A stretch of 64,000 nucleotides of DNA, taken from positions 124,001 through 188,000 of the forward strand of contig NZ_JBJGED010000009.1 in the NCBI RefSeq assembly GCF_045062745.1. Direction: 5' to 3'. Below the pieces are notes generated by a model. It ran no database searches and had not been told where the DNA came from. It saw only the letters and a list, made by a program, of their open reading frames with translations. Shown piece after piece: positions 1 to 8,710 of this stretch (within the stretch, counting starts at the first letter, position 1; the number at the start of each line of letters is the position of its first letter). Source of the stretch: Paenibacillus_AA sp045062745 (GTDB lineage Bacteria; Bacillota; Bacilli; Paenibacillales; NBRC-103111). The position numbers and the translations under genes were made by a program.

Positions 1-4
1 ACCC

Positions 5-967
5 ATGAACAACGCGGCGCCCCTTGTTAGCGATCGGGGGAGAGCACGAAGCAACTGGAGATCGGCGGTCCGAAAAGGGTGGGCGCGCTCGAAGTATCTG
101 CATTTATTGGCGTTGCCGGGGGTCCTGTTCTATCTGATTTTTAATTATGTCCCGATGTATGGCGTCCTGATCGCGTTCCAAGATTTTCAACCCCTCAATG
201 GGGTATGGGGCAGCCCATGGGTCGGCGTCGACCAATTCGTGAAGTTTTTCCAGCATATGTACTTTTGGCGGGTCATCCGCAACACGCTGCTGCTGAGCGT
301 CCTGGAGCTGGTGTTCGTGTTCCCGCTGCAAATCCTGTTCGCCATCCTGCTGAACGAGGTGAGGAACCGCTTCTACAAACGGTTCGTACAGACGGTTAGC
401 TACCTGCCGCACTTCATCTCGCTGCCGGCGATCGTGGGGATGCTGTTCATGTTCCTCTCGCCGCAGGACGGACCCTTGAACATGCTGCTGGTGAAGGTGT
501 TCCATATGGAGCCGATCAACTTCATGGGCGTGTCCGAATGGTTCCGGCCGCTGTATATCCTGTCCGACATCTGGACGCAGCTCGGCTGGGGCGCGATCAT
601 CTACTTGGCGGCGCTCACGAACGTGAACCCGGACATGTACGAATCCGCCTCGCTCGACGGCGCGAGCCGGGTGAAGATGATCTGGCACATTACCTTGCCG
701 GCCATCCAACCGACCGTCATGATCATGCTGCTGCTCCAGATCGGCAAGATGATGTCGCTCGGCGCGGACAAGGTGCTGCTCATGCAGTCGCCGGTCACCT
801 ACGAGGTGTCGGATGTGATCAGCACATTCGTGTACCGGCGCGGCCTGGAGTTCGGCGAATACAGCTTCGCCACGGCTGTCGGCTTTTTCAACTCGCTTAT
901 TAACATTTTCCTGCTGCTGACCGCGAACTGGATCGTCAAGAAGACGACCGACAACAGCTTGTTCTAA
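5..967 (+). CDS. Carbohydrate ABC transporter permease, LplB type
   Basis: This is an inner-membrane subunit of a binding-protein-dependent sugar importer. The 320-residue protein has a basic N-terminus, a first membrane segment near residues 32-50 and the family motif FNYVPMYGVLIAF near 46-58. The cytoplasmic EAA loop that docks the ATPase is at about 212-232 (YESASLDGA...LP), and six membrane helices fit the usual size of 300-320. It is followed by a second permease and a binding protein on the same strand. The ATG lies four bases from the window edge, so its ribosome site cannot be seen and a slightly earlier start is possible. The substrate is unknown; LplB-type systems carry oligosaccharides, often derived from plant polymers. 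Confidence 0.9.
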   Translation: MNNAAPLVSDRGRARSNWRSAVRKGWARSKYLHLLALPGVLFYLIFNYVPMYGVLIAFQDFQPLNGVWGSPWVGVDQFVKFFQHMYFWRVIRNTLLLSVLELVFVFPLQILFAILLNEVRNRFYKRFVQTVSYLPHFISLPAIVGMLFMFLSPQDGPLNMLLVKVFHMEPINFMGVSEWFRPLYILSDIWTQLGWGAIIYLAALTNVNPDMYESASLDGASRVKMIWHITLPAIQPTVMIMLLLQIGKMMSLGADKVLLMQSPVTYEVSDVISTFVYRRGLEFGEYSFATAVGFFNSLINIFLLLTANWIVKKTTDNSLF

Positions 968-971
968 ACAG

Positions 972-1049
972 CCCACCAAAGTGACGTATTGCTTCGATGC
1001 GCATTCCGAGTACTTTGGCGGGGACCCAAAATCTTTAACCCACCAAAGT
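972..1049 (+). promoter_or_regulatory. Alternative hairpins between two permease genes
   Basis: CCACCAAAGT occurs at 972-981 and again at 1040-1049, and the near-complement ACTTTGGCGG lies between them at 1011-1020. The middle arm can pair with either outer copy, with one mismatch each, so the two hairpins exclude each other. The second would end 8 bases before the ribosome site of the next gene (AAAGGAGGTG at 1058-1067). This is the layout of a translational or attenuation switch, but no ligand or protein is suggested and the function is inference. Confidence 0.35.
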
Positions 1050-1072
1050 CTTTGACGAAAGGAGGTGCCCCC

Positions 1073-1963
1073 ATGATCCGAGACCGCTCGCTATCGTCGA
1101 AGCTGCTGGACGTCGTCGTGCACGCAGTGATGATTCTGGTGCTGATTGCTACGATATATCCTGTGCTATACGTGCTGTCCGCCTCACTCAGCAGCCCGAC
1201 GGCTTATAATCTGGGCCAGGTGTCGATCTTCCCGGTAGATGTTACACTGAAGGCATACCGTCTTATCTGGGAAGCGAAAACCGTAGCCCGCTCCTTTCTG
1301 AACTCTGTGGTGTATACGATGCTCGGCACGGCGATCAGCATGGTGCTGACGACTTCGCTCGCTTATGCGATCTCCCGCAAGCGCTTGACGCTGCGAGGCT
1401 TCTACATGGTGTTCGTGCTGATCACGATGTATTTCAACGGCGGCATGATCGCGAATTTCTTGCTTGTGAAAAACTTGGGCCTGTACAATTCGATCTGGGC
1501 GATCGTTCTGCCCACGGCGGTGTCGACGTATTACCTCATCATCATGCGATCCTATTTTCAAGCCATTCCCGAGGAGCTGAATGAATCCGCTTACTTGGAC
1601 GGGGCTAACGATCTGGTCATCTTCCTCCGCATCACCTTGCCCTTGTCGATGGCCGCGCTGGTCACGATCGGGCTGTTCTACGCGGTGAATTACTGGAACG
1701 CTTGGTTCTCCTCGCTGCTCTATCTGAAGGACCAGGACAAGTATCCGCTGCAGATGGTGCTGCGCCAGATCATCATTCGCTCGGAGCTGCTCATGCAGTC
1801 GATCCGGGCCGGGGAGGCGTCCGCCAGCGAGATGGCTTCCACGGACGTCACCTCCGTCAAGTACGCGACGCTCTTCGTCTCCATCGGGCCGATGATGATT
1901 TTGTATCCGTTTATTCAGAAATATTTTGTCAAAGGCGTCATGATCGGTTCGTTAAAGGGCTGA
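1073..1963 (+). CDS. Carbohydrate ABC transporter permease, YtcP/LplC type
   Basis: Second membrane subunit of the importer. The protein has 296 residues counted from the ATG at 1073, chosen because a strong AAAGGAGGTG sits 6-7 bases before it; an upstream in-frame ATG at 989 would only add a basic, unconserved tail. Six membrane segments are visible, the EAA loop carries LNESAYLDGAND at about 165-176, and the C-terminus FVKGVMIGSLKG is the family signature. It ends 30 bases before the binding-protein gene. No ATP-binding subunit is nearby, so a shared MsmX-like ATPase encoded elsewhere is expected. Confidence 0.92.
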   Translation: MIRDRSLSSKLLDVVVHAVMILVLIATIYPVLYVLSASLSSPTAYNLGQVSIFPVDVTLKAYRLIWEAKTVARSFLNSVVYTMLGTAISMVLTTSLAYAISRKRLTLRGFYMVFVLITMYFNGGMIANFLLVKNLGLYNSIWAIVLPTAVSTYYLIIMRSYFQAIPEELNESAYLDGANDLVIFLRITLPLSMAALVTIGLFYAVNYWNAWFSSLLYLKDQDKYPLQMVLRQIIIRSELLMQSIRAGEASASEMASTDVTSVKYATLFVSIGPMMILYPFIQKYFVKGVMIGSLKG

Positions 1964-1993
1964 TGCCTTCACATTAGAAATGGGGGAGTCCCA

Positions 1994-3622
1994 GTGTTCA
2001 AAAAACCGTTTGCACTCTTGATGTCCATCGTCCTGCCTGCCACCCTTGTAGTCGGGTGCTCGGACAGCGCCGATCCGGCCTCGCCGTCTCCGTCCTCCAC
2101 GCCTACAGCCTCAGCCGGCACGAAGACGAGCGGCAAATACGACAAGGAATTGACGATTACGGTGTCCCGGGCCATTCTGGACGCTACGAACGTAAAGGAA
2201 GATTTGGAAGCGAAGATGCTGAAGGAGAAGTTCAATCTCGTGTTCAAGGCGGAGGACTACAGCCGCAACGATTGGCCGACCAAGACGACGCTCTTGCTCT
2301 CCACGGGAGACGGTCCCGAGTTCATCCCTTACTCCCGCGACCAGTGGAAATCGGTGGAGTGGATGTCTTCCGGCTTCCTCCGCCCTTTCGAGCTGGACGA
2401 GATCAAGACGAAGCTGCCTAATTACCTGAAAATCTGGACCGACGAAGAATGGGACACGGTGTACAAGTCGACCCGCTTCTCCGACGGCAAGCTGTACTTC
2501 CTGCCTTCCAAGCGGACGATTCCCGTTCAGACGGCGTGGCAGTACCGTAAGGATCTGTTCGACAAATACGGTTTGAAATTCCCGAAGACGCCGGACGAGA
2601 TGCTCGCCGCGCTCAAGACGATCAAGGACAAGACCGGGCTGATCCCGTTCGTGTCGCCGGGCAACGCCTCGAGTCCGCTGTGGGCGGTCAGCACGTTTTT
2701 CCAGATGTTCGGCTTCCCCGATCTCTTGCTGAACTGGAACGCCTACGTCGATCCGGTCACGAAAGAATTCCACGCGTACCCGCTCGCTACCGACGAGAGC
2801 CGCGAGATGCTGGTGTTTTTGAACAAAATGTACAAAAACGGCTTGATGATGAAAGATTTCGCCACCGCCACGGCCGACCAGACGAATAAGCTGATCGCCC
2901 AGGGCAACAACGTCGTCATGCAGACGATCACCGAGCCTACCTACAACAACGGGCTGCAAAAAGCGGCCGCGCCGGACGTCAACTGGGCCTGGGTCGACAA
3001 CTACGACCATCCGTCGAACAATCCGCAGAAGACGATCTACAAGAAGGAAGCGTATTATTCGTTCTGGGGACCGGCGATCAAGAAAGGCACGAGTCAAGAG
3101 AAGGTCGACCGCCTGTTGGATTACTTGAACTGGGCGGCGTCTGAGGAAGGCCAACTGTGGTATACGTACGGCAAGGAAGGGGTAACGTACGAGAAAAAGG
3201 ACGGCTTCCCGACCTACCTGCCGACGATGAGCACACCGATCAACGCCCAAGGCGACAAGCTGCCGACCTACGGCATCAACATCGGGCTGATTGGGCTGGG
3301 CGGCTTCATGACGCTGCACAAGGCGTTCGACGAAACGTTCAATAAGGCGAAGCTGGACATGAGCAAGGTCATCCCGAGCAAGCCGAACTACTACGGGCCG
3401 ATCGAGCCGATCTTCCAGTTCAACGAAGCGGACCGCAAGAAGCTCGTCGGGCTGGAGACGAACCTGAACGGCGTTCGGGACGAATATTGGCTGAAATTCA
3501 TCACCGGGGCGCTCGACCCGACCAACGATTCGGACTGGAAGAAGTTCATGGACGCGGCGAACAAAGCCGGGCTGCCGGAAGTCGTGAAGCTGCGGACCGA
3601 CGCGTACAACAAAGCGAAGTAA
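1994..3622 (+). CDS. Extracellular solute-binding lipoprotein (LipO type)
   Basis: Substrate-capturing lipoprotein of the upstream permease pair. It starts at GTG 1994 after the ribosome site GGGGGAG. A signal peptide ends in the lipobox LVVGC (Cys at about residue 22), followed by a Ser/Pro/Thr-rich linker and a periplasmic-binding-protein fold with the usual aromatic-rich surface. Length 542 fits the large (about 540-560) family partnered with LplB/YtcP. Here the binding protein comes last in the operon, unlike the three other systems in the window where it is first or follows the regulator. Ligand unknown. Confidence 0.9.
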   Translation: MFKKPFALLMSIVLPATLVVGCSDSADPASPSPSSTPTASAGTKTSGKYDKELTITVSRAILDATNVKEDLEAKMLKEKFNLVFKAEDYSRNDWPTKTTLLLSTGDGPEFIPYSRDQWKSVEWMSSGFLRPFELDEIKTKLPNYLKIWTDEEWDTVYKSTRFSDGKLYFLPSKRTIPVQTAWQYRKDLFDKYGLKFPKTPDEMLAALKTIKDKTGLIPFVSPGNASSPLWAVSTFFQMFGFPDLLLNWNAYVDPVTKEFHAYPLATDESREMLVFLNKMYKNGLMMKDFATATADQTNKLIAQGNNVVMQTITEPTYNNGLQKAAAPDVNWAWVDNYDHPSNNPQKTIYKKEAYYSFWGPAIKKGTSQEKVDRLLDYLNWAASEEGQLWYTYGKEGVTYEKKDGFPTYLPTMSTPINAQGDKLPTYGINIGLIGLGGFMTLHKAFDETFNKAKLDMSKVIPSKPNYYGPIEPIFQFNEADRKKLVGLETNLNGVRDEYWLKFITGALDPTNDSDWKKFMDAANKAGLPEVVKLRTDAYNKAK

Positions 3623-3648
3623 AGCTGCAGCGCGTAGGCGCTACAGCT
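3623..3648. terminator. Hairpin between convergent genes
   Basis: AGCTGCAGCGC, loop GTAG, GCGCTACAGCT gives an 11-bp stem with one mismatch directly after the binding-protein stop codon. It overlaps the stop codon of the opposite-strand regulator. There is no long T-run on either side, so it may be a weak or processing hairpin serving both transcripts. Confidence 0.45.
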
Positions 3649-5968
3649 GCTTGTAGGACGATGGGGATACCCCCATCGTCCTTTTGAACGCCCGGCGGAA
3701 GGAGTGCGTGCTGTTGTACCCGGCCTGCGCCGCGATGCTGTCAATGGACAGCGTGTCCTCGGCGATCAGCCGGCACGCGAGCGAGATGCGGAGCTTCTCC
3801 AGATATGAGCTGAACGTCTCGCCGGACTGCTCTTTGAAAAACTGGGACAAGTAGGATTCCGACAAATTGAAGTGGGACGCGATCGCATACAGGCTGAGGT
3901 TAGCATCCTGAAAATGCTCGTCGATGTACCCCACGATCTTGTCCATAAGCCGCGTATTGCGGCTTTTCTTGTTCCTCTCGATCGACCGGCAGAGCTGGAG
4001 GAAGGGCAGGAACACGTCGTGCAAGTCTTGGTCGAGACCGATGAATGCAAGTATCGGCCCATGCTCAGCCGCTTCTTCGGGCAGCTGGCGGCCGAGCTCG
4101 TCCTTCAGCTTGCGCTCCGTCGCCTGGAGATCGGCCAGCAAGTGCTGCTTCGTGACGGTGGAGAGCGACCGGACCACGAAGTTCTCGTGATGCAGATGCT
4201 GCAGGATATGCTCGAGTTCGGCGGCGTTGCCCGCCTTGACCACGTTCATGAGGCGGATCTCCACCTCCGTCGGGTAATAGTAGCCGGTATGCCGCTTCTT
4301 CATGTGCGCGTACCATACCACGGCCGGTTCGTCCCCGCCCACCGCCTGGCTGTCGGTCACGGCCTGCTTCGCTTCCTGGAACGAATAGTGCACGTCGAAC
4401 AGCTCGTCGTAGATCTCCCCGACGCCGATCATCGGCGCGATGACGTACCGCTCCCGAATTTGCTCACTGATCCGATGGAAGAGCGCTTCAAGGGCGGCGG
4501 CGAACGCCGGCTTGTCCGCGAGGTCCGACCGGATGAGGATGGCGAGCTCGTTCTCATGCATTGTATGAAGATAGCCGTTCCCCTGCAGGTGCTCGCGGAC
4601 GACTCCCTCCATCAGCGCCCGGAGGATGCTCTGCTCCTCCAGGCTCTCGGGGTTGAGCGCTGCATTGTGCTTGTAGATGTGCAGCACGGCGATGGCGAAG
4701 CCGCTCCCCCGCAGCTCGAGCCCGACGTGGGCGAGCATGGCCTGCATCTGGGCGCGGTCCTCGAACTCGCCCTTGAACAGCCGCTCGATGAACACGGTCT
4801 TCAGCGTGTCCGCCTGCCGCTGCAGCGCCTGCTGCATCGACTGGTTGTTGTCGATCAGCCGCGCGATGCTCTTCTGGAGGTAATCGACCTCGTTCGGCTT
4901 GTCCGGAAGCCCTGCCAGCTCCGGTTTGCCGCCTTGGTCGTTGCCCCAGAACGTTCTTAGTACGGAGACGATTTCCTTCCACGGCTTGGAGTGCCGGTAC
5001 GCCATCCATAGCGAGATCACCGTGCCGACGACGAGCGTGCCGGCGGCGACGGACAGGGCGATCGTCCGGATGTAGTAGACATTGCCCATCACTTGCTCGA
5101 TCGGCACGGAGGCGACGTAGGTCCAGTTGTTGTTGCCCGACCGGGTATAGACGAAGAGGTGGTCCTCTCCCGCGATTTGCGCATGCATGTAGCCGTGCCG
5201 GTCTGTCGCGCTGCGGATCGCCGCCGGGATGGGTACGTTCGCGTCGCCGGTGAGCACGGTCCCTTTATCGTCCAGGATCGAGAATGTATGGCCGTTCTCT
5301 CCGTCGATGCCCGCGAGCTTCAGAATGTCCTTGTCTTCGATCGCGAATACGACCACAGCTTGACTCTCCTGATTGGCACCTAACGGCAGCGAAGTCATGT
5401 AGGTGATCACCGATGTGTCGACCCCGTTGATGCGGGCTGGGCGGGACGGGAGCACCTCGCGGAGATGCGACTTGTCGAACAGGAGGGCATGCCATTCCTC
5501 GTACGACATCCGGTCGTAGTGGAACACGTCGTTATAAAACTCGCGCGTCGAATCGGTCGTCTGGACCTTGGAGAAGACTAGATCGCTGTTCTTCAGCGCG
5601 ATGAACACCGTGTTAGTGAATGCGCTTCCAGTCAAGGCCAAGGAACGAAAGTCCTTGTAATAGTTCCAGACGTCGAACAGCACCGGCGAGTTGTCGAGCG
5701 GCGCCTGCACGTTATAGAGCCCGATCAGCCGGGAATCGAAGGAGAGCTGGATCGAGGCTTCGTCCATGTCGTTCCACTGCTTGTCGAGCATATCGCGGGT
5801 TTGCTCCAGCACGGACAGCTTGGCCTCTCGGGATTGCGTCTCCACGATGTTGACCGCTTCGTAGTATGTGAAGCTCGACAGCCCGATCGGGATGATCAGC
5901 ATGAGCAGGAACGAGACCAGAAAGCGCTTGAAAATGTTGCTTTTATTGGGCTTCCCGGGCAACCGCAT
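3641..5968 (-). CDS. Membrane sensor with C-terminal AraC-type DNA-binding domain
   Basis: One-component regulator that senses an extracellular signal and binds DNA. From the chosen ATG at 5968 it has 775 residues: a membrane segment near 15-36, a Cache-like extracellular region up to about 285, a second membrane segment near 290-312, a cytoplasmic linker, and an AraC helix-turn-helix pair in the last about 100 residues (ASHFNLSESYLSQFFKEQSG, then YNSTHSFRRAFKRTMGVSP). The ATG at 5968 has GAGGTGG five bases upstream; an in-frame ATG at 6001 has no ribosome site. Its 3' end converges on the importer operon at 5-3622, which is the likely target. Confidence 0.88.
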   Translation of the reverse strand: MRLPGKPNKSNIFKRFLVSFLLMLIIPIGLSSFTYYEAVNIVETQSREAKLSVLEQTRDMLDKQWNDMDEASIQLSFDSRLIGLYNVQAPLDNSPVLFDVWNYYKDFRSLALTGSAFTNTVFIALKNSDLVFSKVQTTDSTREFYNDVFHYDRMSYEEWHALLFDKSHLREVLPSRPARINGVDTSVITYMTSLPLGANQESQAVVVFAIEDKDILKLAGIDGENGHTFSILDDKGTVLTGDANVPIPAAIRSATDRHGYMHAQIAGEDHLFVYTRSGNNNWTYVASVPIEQVMGNVYYIRTIALSVAAGTLVVGTVISLWMAYRHSKPWKEIVSVLRTFWGNDQGGKPELAGLPDKPNEVDYLQKSIARLIDNNQSMQQALQRQADTLKTVFIERLFKGEFEDRAQMQAMLAHVGLELRGSGFAIAVLHIYKHNAALNPESLEEQSILRALMEGVVREHLQGNGYLHTMHENELAILIRSDLADKPAFAAALEALFHRISEQIRERYVIAPMIGVGEIYDELFDVHYSFQEAKQAVTDSQAVGGDEPAVVWYAHMKKRHTGYYYPTEVEIRLMNVVKAGNAAELEHILQHLHHENFVVRSLSTVTKQHLLADLQATERKLKDELGRQLPEEAAEHGPILAFIGLDQDLHDVFLPFLQLCRSIERNKKSRNTRLMDKIVGYIDEHFQDANLSLYAIASHFNLSESYLSQFFKEQSGETFSSYLEKLRISLACRLIAEDTLSIDSIAAQAGYNSTHSFRRAFKRTMGVSPSSYKQL

Positions 5969-6222
5969 CCGAACCACCTCAGTGTTGTAAGTTGCTCCCA
6001 TGCTAATTTATCGGTGCGGGCTTGTCAAGGGTTTCGCTCGGGCCATCCGCCCCGCCTCCCGGCCAGTAACACGATTTATCGGCCTTTCAGGCGGTGCGGA
6101 CGGGAATGTGGGCTGGCCGCCTGTGTGCAGGTAGGTGGGCCAGTGGCTGGCGTGGGCTGGTGGGTGGCGCAGGCGGTATCTGCGATGGCTGCATCCGTGC
6201 TGGCGGCAACAGAAGCCGGGTC

Positions 6223-6432
6223 TTGTTAGGCAAAGTTAACTATTAAGCTAACCTGCCTTACAATTATTGGACCGAAATCGTACATTTCGCCGTCCTAGTA
6301 AGTTAAACTTAACTATTAAGGAGGGTGACATTCACTATTAACGAAGCTTTGCCTTACAAACCGGCAGAAATGGCACAATGGACGTACAAACTTGTAAGGT
6401 TACCCAGCTTAATTGTAAGCTTTGCCTTACAA
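6223..6432. repeat. 210-bp structured intergenic repeat, copy 1
   Basis: Non-coding element bounded by two 41-bp imperfect palindromes (6223-6263 and 6392-6432, consensus ends TTGTAAGG...CCTTACAA). A central inverted pair lies at about 6296-6359. Related copies of exactly the same length lie at 17021-17230 and 47266-47475. It sits 20 bases past the stop codon of the minus-strand transglutaminase-like gene, and no other terminator is visible there. The GC-rich stretch 5969-6222 between this element and the regulator start shows no gene. Confidence 0.85.
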
Positions 6433-6452
6433 CACGCTTTCCGCAACTTCCC

Positions 6453-7067
6453 CTACTCATCCAACGTACTCGGCAAACCGTGCAAGTACATCTCCAGGCA
6501 ATTCGACGCTTGGACAAGCGCCTCCATCGTCGCCGGATGGGGATGCGTATAAATCGTCGGATAGTCGACCTCGTCGTAGTGGCTTCGAATGGGAAATGCC
6601 AAACGCTCGGTGTCCGTGGAAAATTGTGCGTCTACACCGTCTTTGTTGCCCCGCGCGTCCAGCCGCACCCATCGGTCGAGCGAGCGGAGGTACACCGCAT
6701 TAAGCGCATGGATGACGTAGCCCGTGTCCGGCGTGTCGCCCAGCGTCAATCGCTGGTAGCAAAAACCGGCCGGAACGCCTTCCCGCCGCAGCAGCGCGCA
6801 AAGCAGATTGGACTTGGCGTAGCAAATCCCTTCCCGCGCCGCCAGTACATCCGAGGCGATCCGGGTGACCCGCGGGCTCTGGATATCCCACGAGTGCGAC
6901 ACTTGATCGCGCACGAATTCAAAGGCCGCTTGGACATAAGCCAGTTCGTCCGGCGCCTGCTTGCGAAGCACATCGGCTATGGCGCCGATCGACGGATGCG
7001 AGTAGTTCACATCCTCGCTCTCAAGCAAATAATCCGCATGATTCTCGGATGCAAGCCGCAGATTCAC
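6453..7067 (-). CDS. Transglutaminase-like (papain-fold) protein
   Basis: Short cytosolic protein of 204 residues with the transglutaminase-core triad: Cys82 in REGICYAKSN, His120 in YVIHALNAVY and Asp137 in WVRLDARGN. Members act as cysteine proteases or amide-forming enzymes; the substrate cannot be read from sequence. No signal peptide. It starts at GTG 7067, 16 bases after the glycosyltransferase stop codon, so it is probably the last gene of that small operon. The nearby 210-bp repeat may act as its 3' end. Confidence 0.8.
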   Translation of the reverse strand: MNLRLASENHADYLLESEDVNYSHPSIGAIADVLRKQAPDELAYVQAAFEFVRDQVSHSWDIQSPRVTRIASDVLAAREGICYAKSNLLCALLRREGVPAGFCYQRLTLGDTPDTGYVIHALNAVYLRSLDRWVRLDARGNKDGVDAQFSTDTERLAFPIRSHYDEVDYPTIYTHPHPATMEALVQASNCLEMYLHGLPSTLDE

Positions 7068-7083
7068 TGCCCATCACTCCCCT

Positions 7084-7818
7084 CTACTTGTCTCGGTACA
7101 CTAAAGCCTTCCAGGCAAACCGGGGCAGCAGCAGCTGCCGCCGCCAACGCGAAGGCTGGTTCAGCAGCCGGAACAGCCATTCGATGTTCAGCTTCCGCCA
7201 GACCATGGGCGCCCTCGGGACCGTCCCCGCTACCACATCGAGGCTGCCGCCGACACCGATGGCGATCTTGGCGTGCAGGACCCCCTTGTACTTGTGAATC
7301 CACCGTTCCGCATAAGGGGCCCCTAGCGCTACTACCAGTACATCCGGCTTTAGAACCCTGATCTCTTCGACGAGCTCACCTTCTTCCTCTTGCTTGAAGA
7401 ACCCGTGGTGCCGCCCAAGGATCGAGACGTTCGGGTAATCCCGCCGGATCACGTCCGCGGCCAGTGCGCTGGTCGTTTCGTTCGCTCCCAGCAGGTAGAA
7501 GGACCAGCCCTTCTCATTGCCCCGCTCGAGCAGCCGGTACAGCATATCGCACCCGGTGACGCGCTCGGGCAGAGGCGTTCCGCGCAGCCGAGACACCATG
7601 ACGATGCCGATCCCGTCGGCCGTCAGTAAGCCCGCCTCATCGACAATCGTCCGGAGCGATGCATCATGCTGGCAAGCCATCGCAATTTCCGGATTCAGCG
7701 TAATGACGTGGCACAGCTCCTGACCGTCCTGTTCGATCATTTGCTCGACCCGTTCGATCGAGCGGTCCATCGTGAGCTTCGGCACCGGAATGCCCAAAAT
7801 GTTGACATGCGTATCCAT
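7084..7818 (-). CDS. WecG/TagA/CpsF-family glycosyltransferase
   Basis: GT26-type enzyme that transfers an N-acetylmannosamine-like sugar from UDP-sugar to an undecaprenyl-linked acceptor, as in the first committed step of wall teichoic acid or enterobacterial common antigen. The 244-residue protein carries the family blocks TLNPE (about 42), TADGIG (about 69), GAPYAERWIHKYK and GVGGSLDVVAGTVPRAP, with the closing RKLNIEWLFRLLNQPSR. The ATG at 7818 follows GAGGTGGGG; a longer in-frame reading into the kinase gene has no conserved sequence. It lies alone among unrelated genes, without other teichoic acid genes in the window. Confidence 0.9.
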   Translation of the reverse strand: MDTHVNILGIPVPKLTMDRSIERVEQMIEQDGQELCHVITLNPEIAMACQHDASLRTIVDEAGLLTADGIGIVMVSRLRGTPLPERVTGCDMLYRLLERGNEKGWSFYLLGANETTSALAADVIRRDYPNVSILGRHHGFFKQEEEGELVEEIRVLKPDVLVVALGAPYAERWIHKYKGVLHAKIAIGVGGSLDVVAGTVPRAPMVWRKLNIEWLFRLLNQPSRWRRQLLLPRFAWKALVYRDK

Positions 7819-7844
7819 TGTGACCCACCCCACCTCTTTATGTA

Positions 7845-8357
7845 TCAGTTCAAATAGTCCAAGATTCGTTCCAGGATCGCGCCGATGTTTTCGACCGTAT
7901 CCACGATCAACTCCCCTTCTACCGGATCGATGCTCAGATCCCCGTAATGCCGTTTCAGCTCCTCGAAATCGGTAATCAGCTGATTGGGCCGGGGAGCGAG
8001 CTTTCGCGCTTCGAATCGCTCGGCCCAGATCCTTTCGTCCGAGCACACGCACAGAATCGACCTCAGCGATATGCCCTGCTCCCTTACCCACTCATCGAAC
8101 CGCCTCATATCCTCAGCGCGATTGAACGGGAAGTCCAAGATGACTCGGCCGTGGAGCAGCCGGTTCGTTTCCAGCATGTTGTATAAAATGTCGTACGACA
8201 TTCGATTCCGCAGCTCATGACTATCGTTGTAGCCCGCTACCGCGTCGTAAATGTCGTCCTTGCGAATGATCGGGACATGAAGACAGGCTTGCAGGCCGTT
8301 GGAAACCGTCGTTTTGCCCACACCCGGGCGTCCCCTCAGCAGGATAACCTCAGCCAT
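7845..8357 (-). CDS. Small P-loop kinase / AAA-type ATPase
   Basis: Cytosolic nucleotide-binding protein of 170 residues with a Walker A motif GRPGVGKTT at about 9-17. A DxxF-type strand (RVILDFPFNRAED) comes near 73-85, and a lid-like Arg-rich stretch ERFEARKLAPRP near 113-124. This arrangement is typical of small kinases acting on metabolites or of zeta-toxin/chloramphenicol phosphotransferase relatives. No antitoxin gene is adjacent, so a toxin role is not supported. Start ATG 8357 follows AAAGGAAGG. The glycosyltransferase begins 27 bases downstream and they may be co-transcribed. Confidence 0.75.
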   Translation of the reverse strand: MAEVILLRGRPGVGKTTVSNGLQACLHVPIIRKDDIYDAVAGYNDSHELRNRMSYDILYNMLETNRLLHGRVILDFPFNRAEDMRRFDEWVREQGISLRSILCVCSDERIWAERFEARKLAPRPNQLITDFEELKRHYGDLSIDPVEGELIVDTVENIGAILERILDYLN

Positions 8358-8397
8358 AATCGAGCCTTCCTTTCAGTTAGGTTATGTGGGTTTTTCC

Positions 8398-8609
8398 TTA
8401 TGTCAAAGTGATGATCTCGGTATCAAAAAACCGTTCTTGGAATTCAATGAGTGCACTTATTTGTTCAATTGAATAATACTTATTGGAAACAACAAGCTTG
8501 TCTTCGAAGTCATTTTTTCTCTTTACAACGGCGATTACTTTTCCTTCGTATGTTTCTATTGGTTCAAATTCACCGAGGATACTTGTTTATTGAGGTAACT
8601 CTCTAACAT
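8398..8609 (-). pseudogene. Decayed small inorganic pyrophosphatase-like gene
   Basis: Two fragments of one gene remain. The 5' piece starts at ATG 8609 after AGGGGG and reads MLESYLNKQVSSV. The 3' piece (8580 to the TAA at 8398) reads in a different frame: ILGEFEPIETYEGK, then VIAVVKRKNDFEDKLVVS, then ALIEFQERFFDTEII. I recall this order (start, about 40 missing central residues with the DRP/GSxHP/YPxNYGY region, then LGxxEP...EGKVIAxxxR) from a small Firmicutes pyrophosphatase-superfamily protein. An internal deletion plus frameshift would explain it. It is visibly AT-richer than its neighbours. The family name is from memory. Confidence 0.55.
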
Positions 8610-8668
8610 GCAATGTGCCCCCTACCCATGACTAATCCCTCTATGTTAAAAAGAGAGTAGCATACACA

Positions 8669-8696
8669 AACCCGACTGCCAAGAGGCAGCCGGGTT
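8669..8696 (-). terminator. Hairpin after sialidase-like gene
   Basis: AACCCGACTGCC, loop AAGA, GGCAGCCGGGTT forms a 12-bp stem with one mismatch, 15 bases after the stop codon of the minus-strand sialidase-like gene. On the minus strand it is followed by TTTGTGT, a short T-rich tail. Confidence 0.6.
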
Positions 8697-8710
8697 CGCC
8701 TAGATCCGGA

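Noticed and set aside
7845..8357. Zeta-type toxin of a toxin-antitoxin pair
   Set aside because: Only the Walker A motif and general fold fit; there is no adjacent antitoxin gene, so a small metabolic kinase is the safer call.
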